Below are positions 1 to 10,586 of a stretch of DNA of 64,000 nt, one piece after another (the stretch's first letter is position 1; every line of letters starts with the position of its first letter). The stretch is from Oscarella lobularis (lineage: Eukaryota; Porifera; Homoscleromorpha; Homosclerophorida; Oscarellidae): the NCBI RefSeq assembly GCF_947507565.1, contig NC_089185.1, forward strand, positions 1,302,001 through 1,366,000. The letters run 5' to 3'. The position numbers and the translations under genes were made by a program. The notes beneath the pieces are model-generated. The model saw nothing but the letters and a program-made list of their open reading frames with translations. It made no database searches and was not told the origin of the DNA.

Positions 1-305
1 TAACGCATTTCAATTCGTCGTTTCCCTCGTTTTCTATGCGACAAACTTTCATTCCGTTCATGCCAGGAAAGCCTTTTGGTCCCTGCACACAAAAAGACCG
101 CATCGAGTCAATGTTGTACTTGCAAGCATAGTGAACCTCTTGGGGCTGGCACCGCAGGGGGCAAGTAGGAGGAAATATAGTAGTCCAAGAACCCTCTGCA
201 CGAACGTAGATAGATAGAGAAATTTCGGTGCTGCTGCCAACTTGACGTCTAACCAGCTGCGATGATTTGCAGTAGACTTGCTCCAACTATTATCCCAAGA
301 AGCAT
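1..305 (-). CDS. Collagen-vWA array gene A, 5' end only (partial)
   Basis: This is the 5' end of another member of the secreted collagen-vWA family; the rest lies left of the window. The start codon (303-305) opens a signal peptide reading MLLGIIVGASLLQIIAA, almost the same as in genes B and C, and the exon ends at a GT donor one base into the next codon, as in the other copies. A second exon (about 140-205) encodes a short leader with a CPLxC motif (CPLRCQPQE). The third begins the collagen part (GPKGFPGMNGMK) near position 60 and is followed by a donor. The promoter side (about 306-800) resembles that of gene C. The vWA end is not in the window, so domain content beyond the leader is inferred from the paralogues. 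Confidence 0.72.
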
Positions 306-1083
306 CGTTTTGGCCTGTAGCGCTGCTGCTGCTCGACTGACGCAACTACGTACGTTCGAGCCTTTTCATGGCGTAGTTTCAGACGAGCGTCAGCTGTAGA
401 AAACACGCAGTTCACGCGAGCCAGTCGTAGGAGGAGTCAACCGCATCGACAACCGAAGCCGCTCTTTTGAGTTTCACACGCACTTATTTTGCTAGAGGGC
501 CGGGCCTATGCAATCGTTTGGCCGAGTTCACCGTAATTGTGAGTTGTTTTCGCGAACAAATCTGCTACGTCGAGCAGCGTCGTCTCTCAGACCGCTACGC
601 TTCCGAATGGGGGAGTAGATAAAAAATGCACGCGACGAGATGAACCGCACTGCACGTTTTTCTGTTTTTCTTCTCGCCGCAACCATCTGTTGCGCCAGAG
701 ACCGCGGGCCTATGCAAGGCGCCGATGCATTGAAAATGCGTTCGAAGACCCCTGCTGGAATGACGGTGCACAAACCAAGTGGGCACTCGAAAAAGATCTT
801 TTTCTTATGCAGACTCTCCGTCCCCTGTTAACACCTCTCAAACGACGACGGAAGCAGCCGGCACAGCTGTCGTCTCTGAAAGGCGAGCATTTCTATAGTC
901 CCCAATCGTTGGGAGCCGTACGTGACCGTTTGGCTGTTTCTCGTGAAATCGAATCGACTCAAAAAAAATAATGCAAGAACGCGGCGGCGTCAGGAACCAA
1001 CCGGAAGCGTCCGATATTCTCTAGTTAGCAAAAGAGACGCGTGGGCTAATAAAAAAAAATTCTGTTGGCACCGTTCTGTGTCT
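306..1083. other. Intergenic: upstream of gene A, downstream of YRDC
   Basis: No gene was recognised here. Short open frames on both strands lack family resemblance. The stretch around 550-800 resembles the region upstream of gene C (around 9710-9870), sharing AGCAGC-TCGTCTCTC and an AATGGGGGAGTAG string, so it probably holds the promoter of gene A inherited with the duplicated unit. Confidence 0.5.
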
Positions 1084-2018
1084 TCACTTTGATTCTCTCA
1101 GATTGTATTTTCGACGAAGGATGTCCAACGTCTTTTCGTACGCGCTGTGGTGGTACAGCATTGTTACAGCGTAAATATTCTACGTCTACGTCTAGGCTCA
1201 CATACCAGCCTTCTCTTATTATTTTGAATGCACCGTCATTGGACAGATCTACGACAGTCGAACCCTGTCGCGTTCGATCGCGAAGAACTCCGCCATCGGC
1301 AATCAAATCGATTTTCGGCCATATTTCTTTAAATTCCTTAATTAATTAAAATACGACTTTTATATTCGCAAAGAATCTAATAGAGCGCGCACTTCAATTG
1401 ATATCGTGCTTCGATGGCTACTGATGTTTGCACTGGTCAATGCCAGCGGTTGGCCGCACGCACGCGCTAGATCTCGTATGAAATCGTTGTCCGGAATACG
1501 AATTCCGACTACAGACGTTGTCGGGTTCAGGTCCGGGTTCAAGCTCGTTGTCCTTCGAAGAACGACAGTCATGGGACCTAAAGAAACGCGATGGAGAGCC
1601 CGCCCCCAAGTTGTTTCGAGAAGCTTGACCTGGAAGGAGGTCTTTGAGAATGTTTTTCGTTACGGAAGACACGCGACCCCATCTAAAAAGAGACAATTGG
1701 CACGATCGCTGTACGTGGCTTGCTTTCGAGATCTCGGCGTCACTTTTCGATTTCTTCTAGCTCTGATACGCAAATCGCCACCGGTTTCTCGGAATTTCGA
1801 CCCTTTATGTCGTATAGCTTTTGAACTGCTTCTCTGTTTTGAGCCAGAGCGGCGACTCCGTAGATTGTGTCCGTAGGAACGGCCACGACGCCTCCCCTTT
1901 GCAGAGCCGACGTCACACTTTCTATTTCGGACTTTCCGTATCCGTGTGATATAGAGATTATTCGCTTCGAAGCTTCTAGTGAGCAGTTAGACGCCATTTT
2001 ACTAGCTGCACGAAACAT
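1084..2018 (-). CDS. YRDC: YrdC-domain threonylcarbamoyl-AMP synthase
   Basis: YrdC/Sua5-family enzyme that makes threonylcarbamoyl-AMP from threonine, bicarbonate and ATP, the first step of the t6A modification at position 37 of ANN-decoding tRNAs. Five exons can be joined: 1744-2018, 1630-1682, 1393-1577, 1206-1336 and 1084-1144. They give 705 bases, 234 residues plus stop, with all frames agreeing. Visible family motifs are GGVVAVPTDTIYGVAALA (substrate pocket), KDLLPGPMTVVLRR, SVVGIRIPDNDF, PLALTSANIS and the late GSTVVDLS and IIREGCAYEKTLDILRRKY. The introns are about 50-62 bases. The length is slightly under the human protein. The first Met (MFRAASKMASN) was chosen; a start at the second Met is possible. 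It sits between collagen-vWA genes A and B, with decayed copies at 5835-5990 and 9938-9990. Confidence 0.93.
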
Positions 2019-2399
2019 GCACGCATCAAGCTAGAGCGCGCTTCTATCCGGGATGGTTTCGCTTTTTTTTGCAGTTCCCGCGCCCTCGAATGTTAGCCTC
2101 ACGTCAAACATTTAGTCTCCCTTTATCTAGAGACTCTTCTTAAATGACGTACGGCTATACACGAGCTTTACAAATTTTGCAAATTAAATCTGCAAATAAT
2201 AGCGGCCGCAGCAAAAAAATGCGGTATTCCCAAGAGATTCCCAAGTCGTTTCAGCTCTGTAAGAACGACTTGAAAATAAGGAAGTTATAACCGATTAGCG
2301 ATTCCATAGATCACATGACGACTTTAATAAATCGCTTCCACAAACAGTGACGCACACAGACACAACATACAGACACAACATACAGAGACACAGAGAGAC
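2019..2399. other. Intergenic between YRDC and gene B
   Basis: No gene seen. It should contain the YRDC promoter and the 3' flank of gene B. A run of CA/GA-rich dinucleotide-like sequence (about 2345-2405, ACACAGACACAACATACAG) lies against the gene B stop codon. Confidence 0.4.
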
Positions 2400-5300
2400 T
2401 CACACAGTAACGGGTTTCGGGGTCGTGTAATTGTACCGCCAACCCCTTAGCGCCGGCGAATTTGCCGACTGCTGTCCGCACCACGAGCCATCGAAATGCT
2501 TCCCAAACGGCCATTCGAGATCACACCAGCCTGTGTAACGGCTGGGATAGCCCTTTGCAGCGCACGCGCGATAAAGTGGCGAGAAATCATACTGCGACGT
2601 CTGAAGATTGTCCAATTCACGTCGTGACGTCTGACACATCTTATGCGATTCTCCAGTTTCTCGACATCGACAGTATATTTGATCAATTCCTCTGTCGCAC
2701 GTTTCAACGCGATTTCGTTCCGGTCCAACGCACGTCACCTTGCACTCGGCGCACACCGGCTGCAAAACGACCTCTTCTACCTTGATGCGAGCAAGAGCGT
2801 CGGTAAAAGCTTGACGCTCAAGAGGCTTCGTTTCCGTTTCCTTAATCTTTCCAAGGCTCCATACGGCACCACCGGTGCTCATAGCAAGCGGTGCGTACTC
2901 AACGAACTGGCGACACGACTCCTCCAAATCCCTCTCATTGTTAGCCGTCACTGAAACGCGGCGTATCGAACTTTGAAAACCGGTCGTATTAATCGTCTCC
3001 TCGGTGTCGCTGCGGTGAATGACTCCCCTATAATCAACGGCGATAATATCATCATCGTTCTCCACGACATTTGATGTGAATCGAAATTTTCCAAGTAAGT
3101 TCAATGCAGCACCGCGTCTGATTAGCTTTTCCCGAATGTCGTCCAGCGACGAAGAAGTGCCCGCCGGAGCGTCGGGGAACGGATCGCGCGGCTCGTCAGT
3201 GACGAGAGCCAAGTTGAGCGCAACGTCATCGCTAGGGCGCAATTCCTTGATGCTCAAGGCGCGTTCGATCGCCTCATAGCCGTCTTCCGCATTTCCGCTT
3301 TTAGTAAATCGATTCATGGCTGCCTGTACTTGATCCACGTTCAGTGCAACGCTCCCATCGACCGTCACGACCGTCGAACGATTATAGCGAAAGTCAGACC
3401 ATCCTGGAACATCTGGGTACTCCCTCATATTCCCAAAGAGGACGACATAGTATTTGTTCTTCAGCGTTCCGTTACCGATACCGTCACGTACGAGAGCATT
3501 TTCGAGAGCTTCTGCCGCGCTCGGAATCCAATCCTGCTCGTTTCTCATCGAACCCGAGTCGTCGACGATGAGAACGATGTCAGCAGCCGAACGCTGGGGC
3601 AGGCCACGGCCGACGGCGAGTTCGCGATAAGTCGTTTCTTCGACACACCGTCCCGCTAAAGAGAAATCCATTCGTTTCTTTAGATGCATACGTAGTACGT
3701 CTTCTCGCTTTGTTACCGCATAAGTTCGACGATTCTACACACTAAAGGTGACTTGCGTCAGTCGCAACGTCAATTATATATGCCAGGATTAGCCCTCCAT
3801 ACCTTCCATTGGTCGCCGTCGCAAAATACGATCTCTCTCGTCGTTGCGTCGTGATATATTTCGCCCTCGTTTTGTTGATTGCACTGCTGTTCGAGTACGA
3901 TGTTCTCATTTCTGATATTTGATCCCAGTTGACCGGGATCTCCCTTTATAGGTAGAAATGAGAACATACGAAGAAGGATTAGGTCTTAACTGACAGTCTC
4001 GCCCGTGTCTCCTTTTTCGCCGGCTTCGCCTTTCGGACCCTTTATTCAAACGACGTGCATTTCTATATCATAATGAAGCGAATGGAGTTTACCTTCACAC
4101 CTTTATCACCTTTTTCGCCCATCACACTCTGCTGACCCTAGAAAACTGTGAAAAATTTGCTAATAAGAAACCAGGCGACCTACTCCAGTTGCACGTTCAC
4201 CCGGTTCTCCCTAATAAACGTTTGCAAGATAATCTTGTTGGCCAGAGCGTACGATTACCATATCGCCTTTCGTTCCACTCGGCCCTTCAGCTCCACGTTG
4301 TCCCGGGTTGCCGTTGTCTCCGGGATCTCCAAAATCTCCGCCTTCCTAATTCGAATCAACAAATGCGTGCTATTAATTAAAATGGAGCTCTTGTTCTACC
4401 CCTTGCATCCCATTCATTCCATCGTTTCCACTAGCACCACGATTTCCTTTTCGTCCCTACGTTCCATTATTGATCTCTCTCTCTCTTTCATTATGTATTC
4501 AACGACACTACCTGCATCCCTGTATCTCCACGCTCGCCAGAATTGCCTGGACGTCCGACGCTACCCTGGTCACCCTACAAATCCGTCCAAGTGAAATAAA
4601 GTGATATACATGTAATGACTTTTCTTCACCTTCATTCCTATTACTCCTTGACTTCCTTCTGAACCGATATCGCCCTACAGTCCACGTGCGTGTAAACCTT
4701 ATCAACTTCTCGCATTGATGCAAATACTTTTAGTCCCGGAGAGCCCGAGCGTCCAGGTGAGCCCGTTGGTCCCTAATGAAGACAAACGAACTTAGAAACA
4801 GAATGCTGATGACCAAGTACTAACGCACCTTTTCTCCTTCAGGACCAGGATTCCCATGTTCACCAGGTTCTCCCTAAAATTTGGTTTTATAACGCATCAT
4901 AATGTCAATCATCATAGAACTAACCGAATGTCCAAGGATCCCCGGTACACCAGGAGAATTGTGCCAGTGCCACTACAATAATGATCATCAGTTAGATTTC
5001 AATACAACTACGTACTACTACACAAAATGAAATATACCCAAGGTGGATATTGTCCACGAGGACCAGTAGCACCCTTATCTCCTGTAAATCCCTAAAGAAA
5101 AAAAAAACCGCACTTAATTCGCCGCTTCCCTCGTTTTCTATACAACAAACTTTCATTCCGGGATAGCCAGTAAAGCCTTCTTGTCCCTAGGGGCACACAA
5201 AAAGACCGAATCGAGTCATTGTGGTTTAGTATACTTGCAAGCATAGTGAACCTCTTGGGGTTGGCATGGCAGCGGGCAAGTAGGAGGAAACATAGTAGTA

Positions 5301-5414
5301 ATCGAACCCTCTGCAACGTAGATAGATAGAAAAATTTCGATGCTGCCAACTTGACGTCTAACCAGCTGCGATAATTTGCAGTAGACTTGCTCCAATAATT
5401 ATCTCGAGAAGCAT
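2400..5414 (-). CDS. Secreted collagen-vWA protein, gene B
   Basis: Predicted extracellular matrix protein. The start (5412-5414) opens a signal peptide, MLLEIIIGASLLQIIAA. Then come a leader exon with CPLPCQPQE (about 5240-5312), about a dozen short G-X-Y collagen exons (3990-5190) broken by a YPPW/WHWHNSPG hinge near 4970-5060, a module exon (3803-3943, CNQQNEGEIYHDATTREI then CDGDQW), and a single large last exon (2400-3656). That exon opens with GRCVEETTYRELAV and holds a vWA domain with a full MIDAS start (VDDSGSM), GNAEDGYEAIERAL and VTDEPRDP. It ends in a Cys-rich tail (CAECKVTCVGPE, YCRCRE, YTGWCDLEWPFG). Collagen VI and matrilin-like proteins also combine vWA with collagen, but this order and the tail were not recognised from a named family. 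Introns are 50-90 bases. Confidence 0.82.
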
Positions 5415-5834
5415 CGTTTCGGCACGTAGCGCTGTTGCTGTCGTTCAAGCCTTCTTTTAGCTGGGTTTTAGACGAGCGACAGCTGTAGGCAAACAATGTA
5501 AGGAAATGAGTTCACAGTAGGAGGAGCCAACCTTTAACGTCATCAGCAAACCGACGTCCCGTATGTGGATTCGTGTGCGAAAAAAGAAACGCGAGATGAC
5601 GTCAGTGAACGCGGTCAAAAGGTCGTCCCTGTAGCATATAACTGCTACGTTGAGCAGCATCGTCTCTCGATCACATGCTTTTGAAATCAGACTGTTACAC
5701 TTCCGAACGCCGGGGCGGCGAGCACGTGACGAGTGAAACGCCTACACTTAAACGAAGTTTAGTTAGGGAACCACCCCTGACAACGGCTTAGTAACGTGAT
5801 AGCCTTATGAAAAACTTGGCGTATTGATTTTGCC
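5415..5834. other. Intergenic upstream of gene B
   Basis: Probable promoter of gene B. No convincing gene was seen. It resembles the matching upstream parts of genes A and C (CATCGTCTCTC and TCCGAACG strings), supporting descent by duplication. Confidence 0.4.
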
Positions 5835-5990
5835 CTGTCCATGGCAAAAACGGCCAACTAATAGCTTCTTGCTCTCCTTGCTGCCGTTGTGACATTGTCC
5901 AGAATACGAATTCCGAAGATGTTTTGGTGTTTGGGTTCAAGCTCGAAGAGAAACGCTTCAATGACACAGATGAGATCATTGCCATATTGC
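5835..5990 (-). pseudogene. Decayed YRDC fragment between genes B and C
   Basis: Read on the minus strand, this stretch matches exon 3 of the intact YRDC gene. GAGCTTGAACCC (the SLNP part) is followed after a small deletion by GGAATTCGTATTC-GGACAA (GIRILDN against GIRIPDN). The two matches fall in different frames, so the piece cannot code. It lies in the interval equivalent to the one that carries intact YRDC between genes A and B. Confidence 0.68.
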
Positions 5991-6487
5991 ATTGAGCTGT
6001 CTCACGCGTGCAGAACACGCTCCAGATAGCGTAACTTCCTACCACACTGCTAACGCTTCCGAACGCGGAGGACTGCGCTATACGTACGCTTCCGAAGGAA
6101 GAAAGTGCGGCCCATCGACGCGGAGAGCAACCAAATCGCGTACGTGACGCCAACCGCAGTCTATCCCACGCATTACAAGAATTCTTCGCCACTCAGAAAC
6201 TTTGAGCTCGCCCCATTCGTCGTCTACATCGATCGATGTTTAATTTGAACGATTCTGTGAGGTACAGCCGTGCAATGGCGACCTCGAGCGCTTACGTTTA
6301 CCGCCCAATATGCTTGCCTTGAGCGTCGCCGTCGCGTTCGCCGTCGACGTTCGTTCACGCGAACGTTCACGTGATGACGCGCTAACGCGCTAACATTGAT
6401 GCACAATGCCATGTTCTATTACATCTATGGTTCTACTACATGTTCTACTGTAGTACAGACAGTAGTAGTACAGACTCACACGAACAG
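5991..6487. other. Duplicated 3' flank of gene C
   Basis: No gene seen. About 5995-6487 is nearly the same as about 10145-10640 (TCACGCGTGCAGAACACGC, TTCACGTGATGACGCG and CTACTGTAGTACAGACAGTA strings), with an offset close to 4.15 kb. It carries several short inverted repeats near 6345-6390, such as CGAACGTTCG-like words. Confidence 0.6.
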
Positions 6488-9455
6488 TCAAACCAGGGAC
6501 TTAGGGGTCGGTACAGTAAAAGCGTCAACCGAGTCTTTCATTCCACAAAGGTCGCCATTAAATTTCTTGTCAAACGGCCAGTTTTTGTCGCACCACCCTT
6601 CATATTTGGCGGGAAAGCCACGAGCAGCACAGGTACTATAGAGCGATGAGAAGTCATACTGTGCCGTCTGTAGATCATTGCCTTCTTTGATTTGTCTCTC
6701 GCATTCCTCATCTGATTTCCCACTCGCTCTGCATCGACAATAAATTTGATCAACTTCAGGGTTACAAGTCTCGTTGGGCTTTCGTTCCGGTCCCTCGCAG
6801 GTCACCTTGCATTCAGCGCACACGGACTGCCGAAGAACCTCCCCTGCCTTGATCTCAGCGAGAATTTTAGTGAACGCTTCACGATTCTTAGAATTCTTCT
6901 CCGTACCCTTGATAATTCCCAGGTCCCACACAGCACCACCGGTGCTCATAGCAAGCGGCGCGTACTCAACGAACGCGCGACACGACTCATCCATTTCTGA
7001 ATCCTGTGCAGGCGTCAATGAGATATTTATGCTTGAATTTTGAAAGCCGCCCGTTTCGACCGTCTTTCCGTCGAGGCCGTGGATATGCCCCTGAAAATCG
7101 ACGGCAACGATATCTTGATTGTCCACGGCATTCGATTCGAAGTTGAATTTTCCAAGTACGTTCAATGTGGCTTTGCGCTTGATGAGCTCTTTCCGAATGT
7201 CATCCAACGACGAATTGGTGCCGGCTTCGGTGCCCCTAAACGGATCGCGCGGCTCGTCCGTGACGAGAGCCAAGTTGAGCGCGACGTCTTCGTTTTCTCT
7301 GCGCAACTGTTTGATGCTCAAGGCGCGTTCGATCGCCTCATAGCCGTCTTCCGCATTTCCTTCCTTACCGAATTTAGCCATGGCCTTCTCCACTTTCGCC
7401 GCGTTCATTCGAACGCGTCCATTGACCTTCACAATCGACGAGCGATTATCGCGAAAGTCATCCCTATAGTTTTTGGCATTTCCAAACAGAACGACATAGT
7501 ATTTGTTCCTCAACATTTGCGAGTCACTTTTTCCCGTCCCGATACCGCTATCTTTGAGAGCATTGTCGAGAGCTCTCACCGCGCTCGGAATCCAGCTCTG
7601 CTCCTTATCCATGCTTTTGGAGTCGTCGACAATGACGACGATGTCGGCGGCCAAACGACGGGGAAAATCGCGGTCTATCCGGAGTTCGCGATAGGTCGTG
7701 CCTTCGACACACTTTTCCCCTAAAGAGACAAGAACAGGATAGATACTATACGTAGAACGCTTTCTTTCGCTTTGTTACCGCATGGGTTCGGTTCTGCACA
7801 CTAAAGGTGATATCGTGAGTCAACGACAATTACAGTAGGAAATTTCCCCCCTTACCATCCATTGGTCGCCGTTGCAAAATACAATCCTTCCCGTCGTTGC
7901 GTCGTGATACATTTGGCCTTCGTTTTGTTGATTGCACGGCTGGTTTTGTGCGTCGTCCACATTCGTAATATTTGGTCCCGGTTGACCGGAATCTCCCTTT
8001 ATAGGTAGAAATGAGAACATACGAAGAAGGATTAGGTCTTAACTGACAGTCTCGCCCGTGTCTCCTTTTTCACCGGCTTCGCCTTTCGGACCCTTCATTC
8101 AAACTACGTGCATTTCTATATCATAATGAAGCGAATGGAGTTTACCTTCACACCTTTATCACCTTTTTCGCCAATCTGCTGACCCTAGAAAACTGTGAAA
8201 AATTTGCTAATAAGAAACAAGGCGACCTACTCCAGTTGCAGGTTCACCCGGTTCTCCCTAATAAACGTTTGCAAGATAATCTTGTTGGCCAGAGCGTACG
8301 ATTACCATATCGCCTTTCGTTCCATTCGGCCCTTCAGCTCCACGTTGTCCCGGGTTGCCGTTGTCTCCGGGATCTCCAAAATCTCCGCGTTCCTAATTCA
8401 AATCAGCAAATGCGTGCTATTAAAATGGAGCTCTTGTTCTACCCCTTGCGTTCCATTTATTCCATCGTTTCCACTAGCACCACGATTTCCTTTAGGCCCC
8501 TACGTTCCATTATTGATCTGTCTCTCTCTTTCATTAGGTATTCAACGACTCTACCTGCATCCCTGTATCTCCACGCTCGCCAGAATTGCCTGAAAGTCCG
8601 ACTCTACCCTGGTCACCCTACAAATCCGTCCAAGTGAAATATAGTGATATACATGTAATGACTTTCTTCACCTTCATTCCTATTACTCCTTGACGTCCTT
8701 CTGAACCGATATCGCCCTACAGTCCACGTGCGTGTAAACCTTATCAACTTCTCGCATTGATGCAAATACTTTTAGTCCCGGAGAGCCCGAGCGTCCAGGT
8801 GAGCCCGTTGGTCCCTAATGAAGACGAACGAACTTAGGAATAGAATGCTGATAACCAAGTACTAACGCACCTTTTCTCCTTCAGGACCAGGATTCCCATG
8901 TTCACCTGGTTCTCCCTAACATTTGGTTTTCTGACGCATCATAATGTCAATCATCATAGAACTAACCGAATGTCCAGCGATCCCCGGTACACCAGGAGAA
9001 TTGTGCCAGTGCCACTGCAATCAGATAGATCAATTTCAGTACAGCTAGGTACTACTGCACGAATATACCCAAGGTGGATATTGTTCACGAGGACCAGTAG
9101 CACCCTTATCTCCCATAAATCCCTAAAGAAAAAAAATAACGCATTTCAATTCGTCGCTTCCCTCGTTTTCTATACAACAAACTTTCATTCCGGGATAGCC
9201 AGTAAAGCCTTCTTGTCCCTAGGGGCACACAAAAAGACCGAATCGAGTCATTGTGGTTTAGTATACTTGCAAGCATAGTGAACCTCTTGGGGTTGGCACG
9301 GCAGCGGGCAAGTAGGAGGAAACATAGTAGTAATCAAACCCGAACCCTCTGTACGAACGTAGATAGATAGAGAAATTTCGATGCTGCCAACTTGACGTCT
9401 AACCAGCTGCGATAATTTGCAGTAGACTTGCTCCAAGTATTATCTCGAGAAGCAT
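6488..9455 (-). CDS. Secreted collagen-vWA protein, gene C
   Basis: Same plan as gene B. The start (9453-9455) opens MLLEIILGASLLQIIAA, then come a leader with CPLPCQPQE (near 9270-9350), collagen exons (about 8040-9230) with the YPPW/WHWHNSPG hinge near 9000-9085, the module exon (about 7856-8003: CNQQNEGQMYHDATTGRI, CNGDQW) and the large last exon (6488 to about 7722). The last exon begins GEKCVEGTTYREL and contains the MIDAS motif VDDSKSM, GNAEDGYEAIERAL and VTDEPRDP. The tail has CAECKVTCEGPERKPNETC, YCRCRASGKSDEEC and YEGWCDKNWPF and ends TVPTPKSLV. The last 950 bases and the 3' flank are nearly identical to gene D, implying a recent duplication or conversion. Confidence 0.82.
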
Positions 9456-9937
9456 CGTTTCGGCACGTACCAGGTAGCGCTATGTATTGACGTTGTCGCG
9501 CAAGTTCAAGCCTTTTCATAGGTTAGTTTTAGACGAGCGTCAGCTGTAGGCAAATAATTTGAGGAAACGCGGTTCACGCGAGCCATTCGTAGGAGGAGCC
9601 AACCTCATCGACGGCAAACCAAAGTTCTGCACGTAGATTCGTTTGCCAAAAAATGCAAGATGACGGCAAACTTGGTCAAAAGATTGCATAGGTCCGGCCT
9701 CGTGGCAATGTAGCTGCTACGTCGAGCAGCATCGTCTCTCACATGCTGCTCTTGAAACCATGACGCTTCCAAATGGGGGAGTAGGTGAAAGGAAACGCGG
9801 TGGCGGCGGCGGCGACAAACACGTGACAAACCACAGGTCGTAGAGTAAATCGCACTGCAGTTTCTACGTGACGTCTCGTTCTCCGGAGACTTTGACGACG
9901 ACGTCACGCAAATACATAAGAGTCCGTGTCCTCGATC
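9456..9937. other. Intergenic upstream of gene C
   Basis: Probable promoter region of gene C. No gene recognised. It resembles 540-800 upstream of gene A. A GGCGGCGGC run lies near 9802-9813. Confidence 0.4.
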
Positions 9938-9990
9938 CCTTAATTCACCGTCGCTTCTACAGTAGTGAGCCGTTAGATGCCATTTTACCA
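9938..9990 (-). pseudogene. Relic of the YRDC 5' end between genes C and D
   Basis: The minus strand reads GTAAAATGGCATCTAACGG and then an in-frame stop after a few codons (MASNGSLL then stop). The intact YRDC gene has GTAAAATGGCGTCTAACTG (MASNCSLEASKR) at 1980-2000. Similarity extends over roughly 40 bases including CTTCTA-AGTGAG. Only the start region is recognisable, so this is a dead fragment. Confidence 0.5.
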
Positions 9991-10586
9991 AGTGAACTGC
10001 TCGTAATAGCACGTCAGGACTAAGGAGCGTCTTCGAATTTGATGAAAAACCATTTCCTTGTGAAAGCTTTCGGGTAAAACGTCATATAGAGCGCTTCCCA
10101 TTTTTAGGATCAGCGAAACATTGCATAGAAATATTGCCATGTTGTATTGAGCTGTCTCACGCGTGCAGAACACGCTCCAGATAGCGTAACTTCCTACCAC
10201 ACTGCTAACGCTTCCGAACGCGGAGGAGTGCGCTATACGTACGCTTCCGAAGGAAGAAAGTGCGGCCCATCGACGCGGAGAGCAACCAAATCGCGTACGT
10301 GACGCCAACCGCACGCATTACAAGAATTCTTCGCCACTCAGAAACTTTGAGCTCGCCCTATTCGTCTACATCGATCGATGTTTAATTTGAACGGTTCTGT
10401 GAGGTACAGCCGTGCAATGGCGACCTCGAGCGCTTACGTTTACCGCCCAATATGCTTGCCTTGAGCGTCGCCGTCGCGTTCGCCGTCGACGTTCGTTCAC
10501 GCGAACGTTCACGTGATGACGCGCTAACGCGCTAACATTGATGCACAATGCCATGTTCTATTACATCTATGGTTCTACTACATGTT

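Noticed and set aside
640-971. Small plus-strand coding frames upstream of gene A
   Set aside because: No family resemblance; the region corresponds to duplicated promoter sequence in other copies.
7040-7723. 227-codon plus-strand open frame
   Set aside because: Exactly antisense to the vWA exon of gene C, which has clear MIDAS motifs and paralogues; shadow frame.
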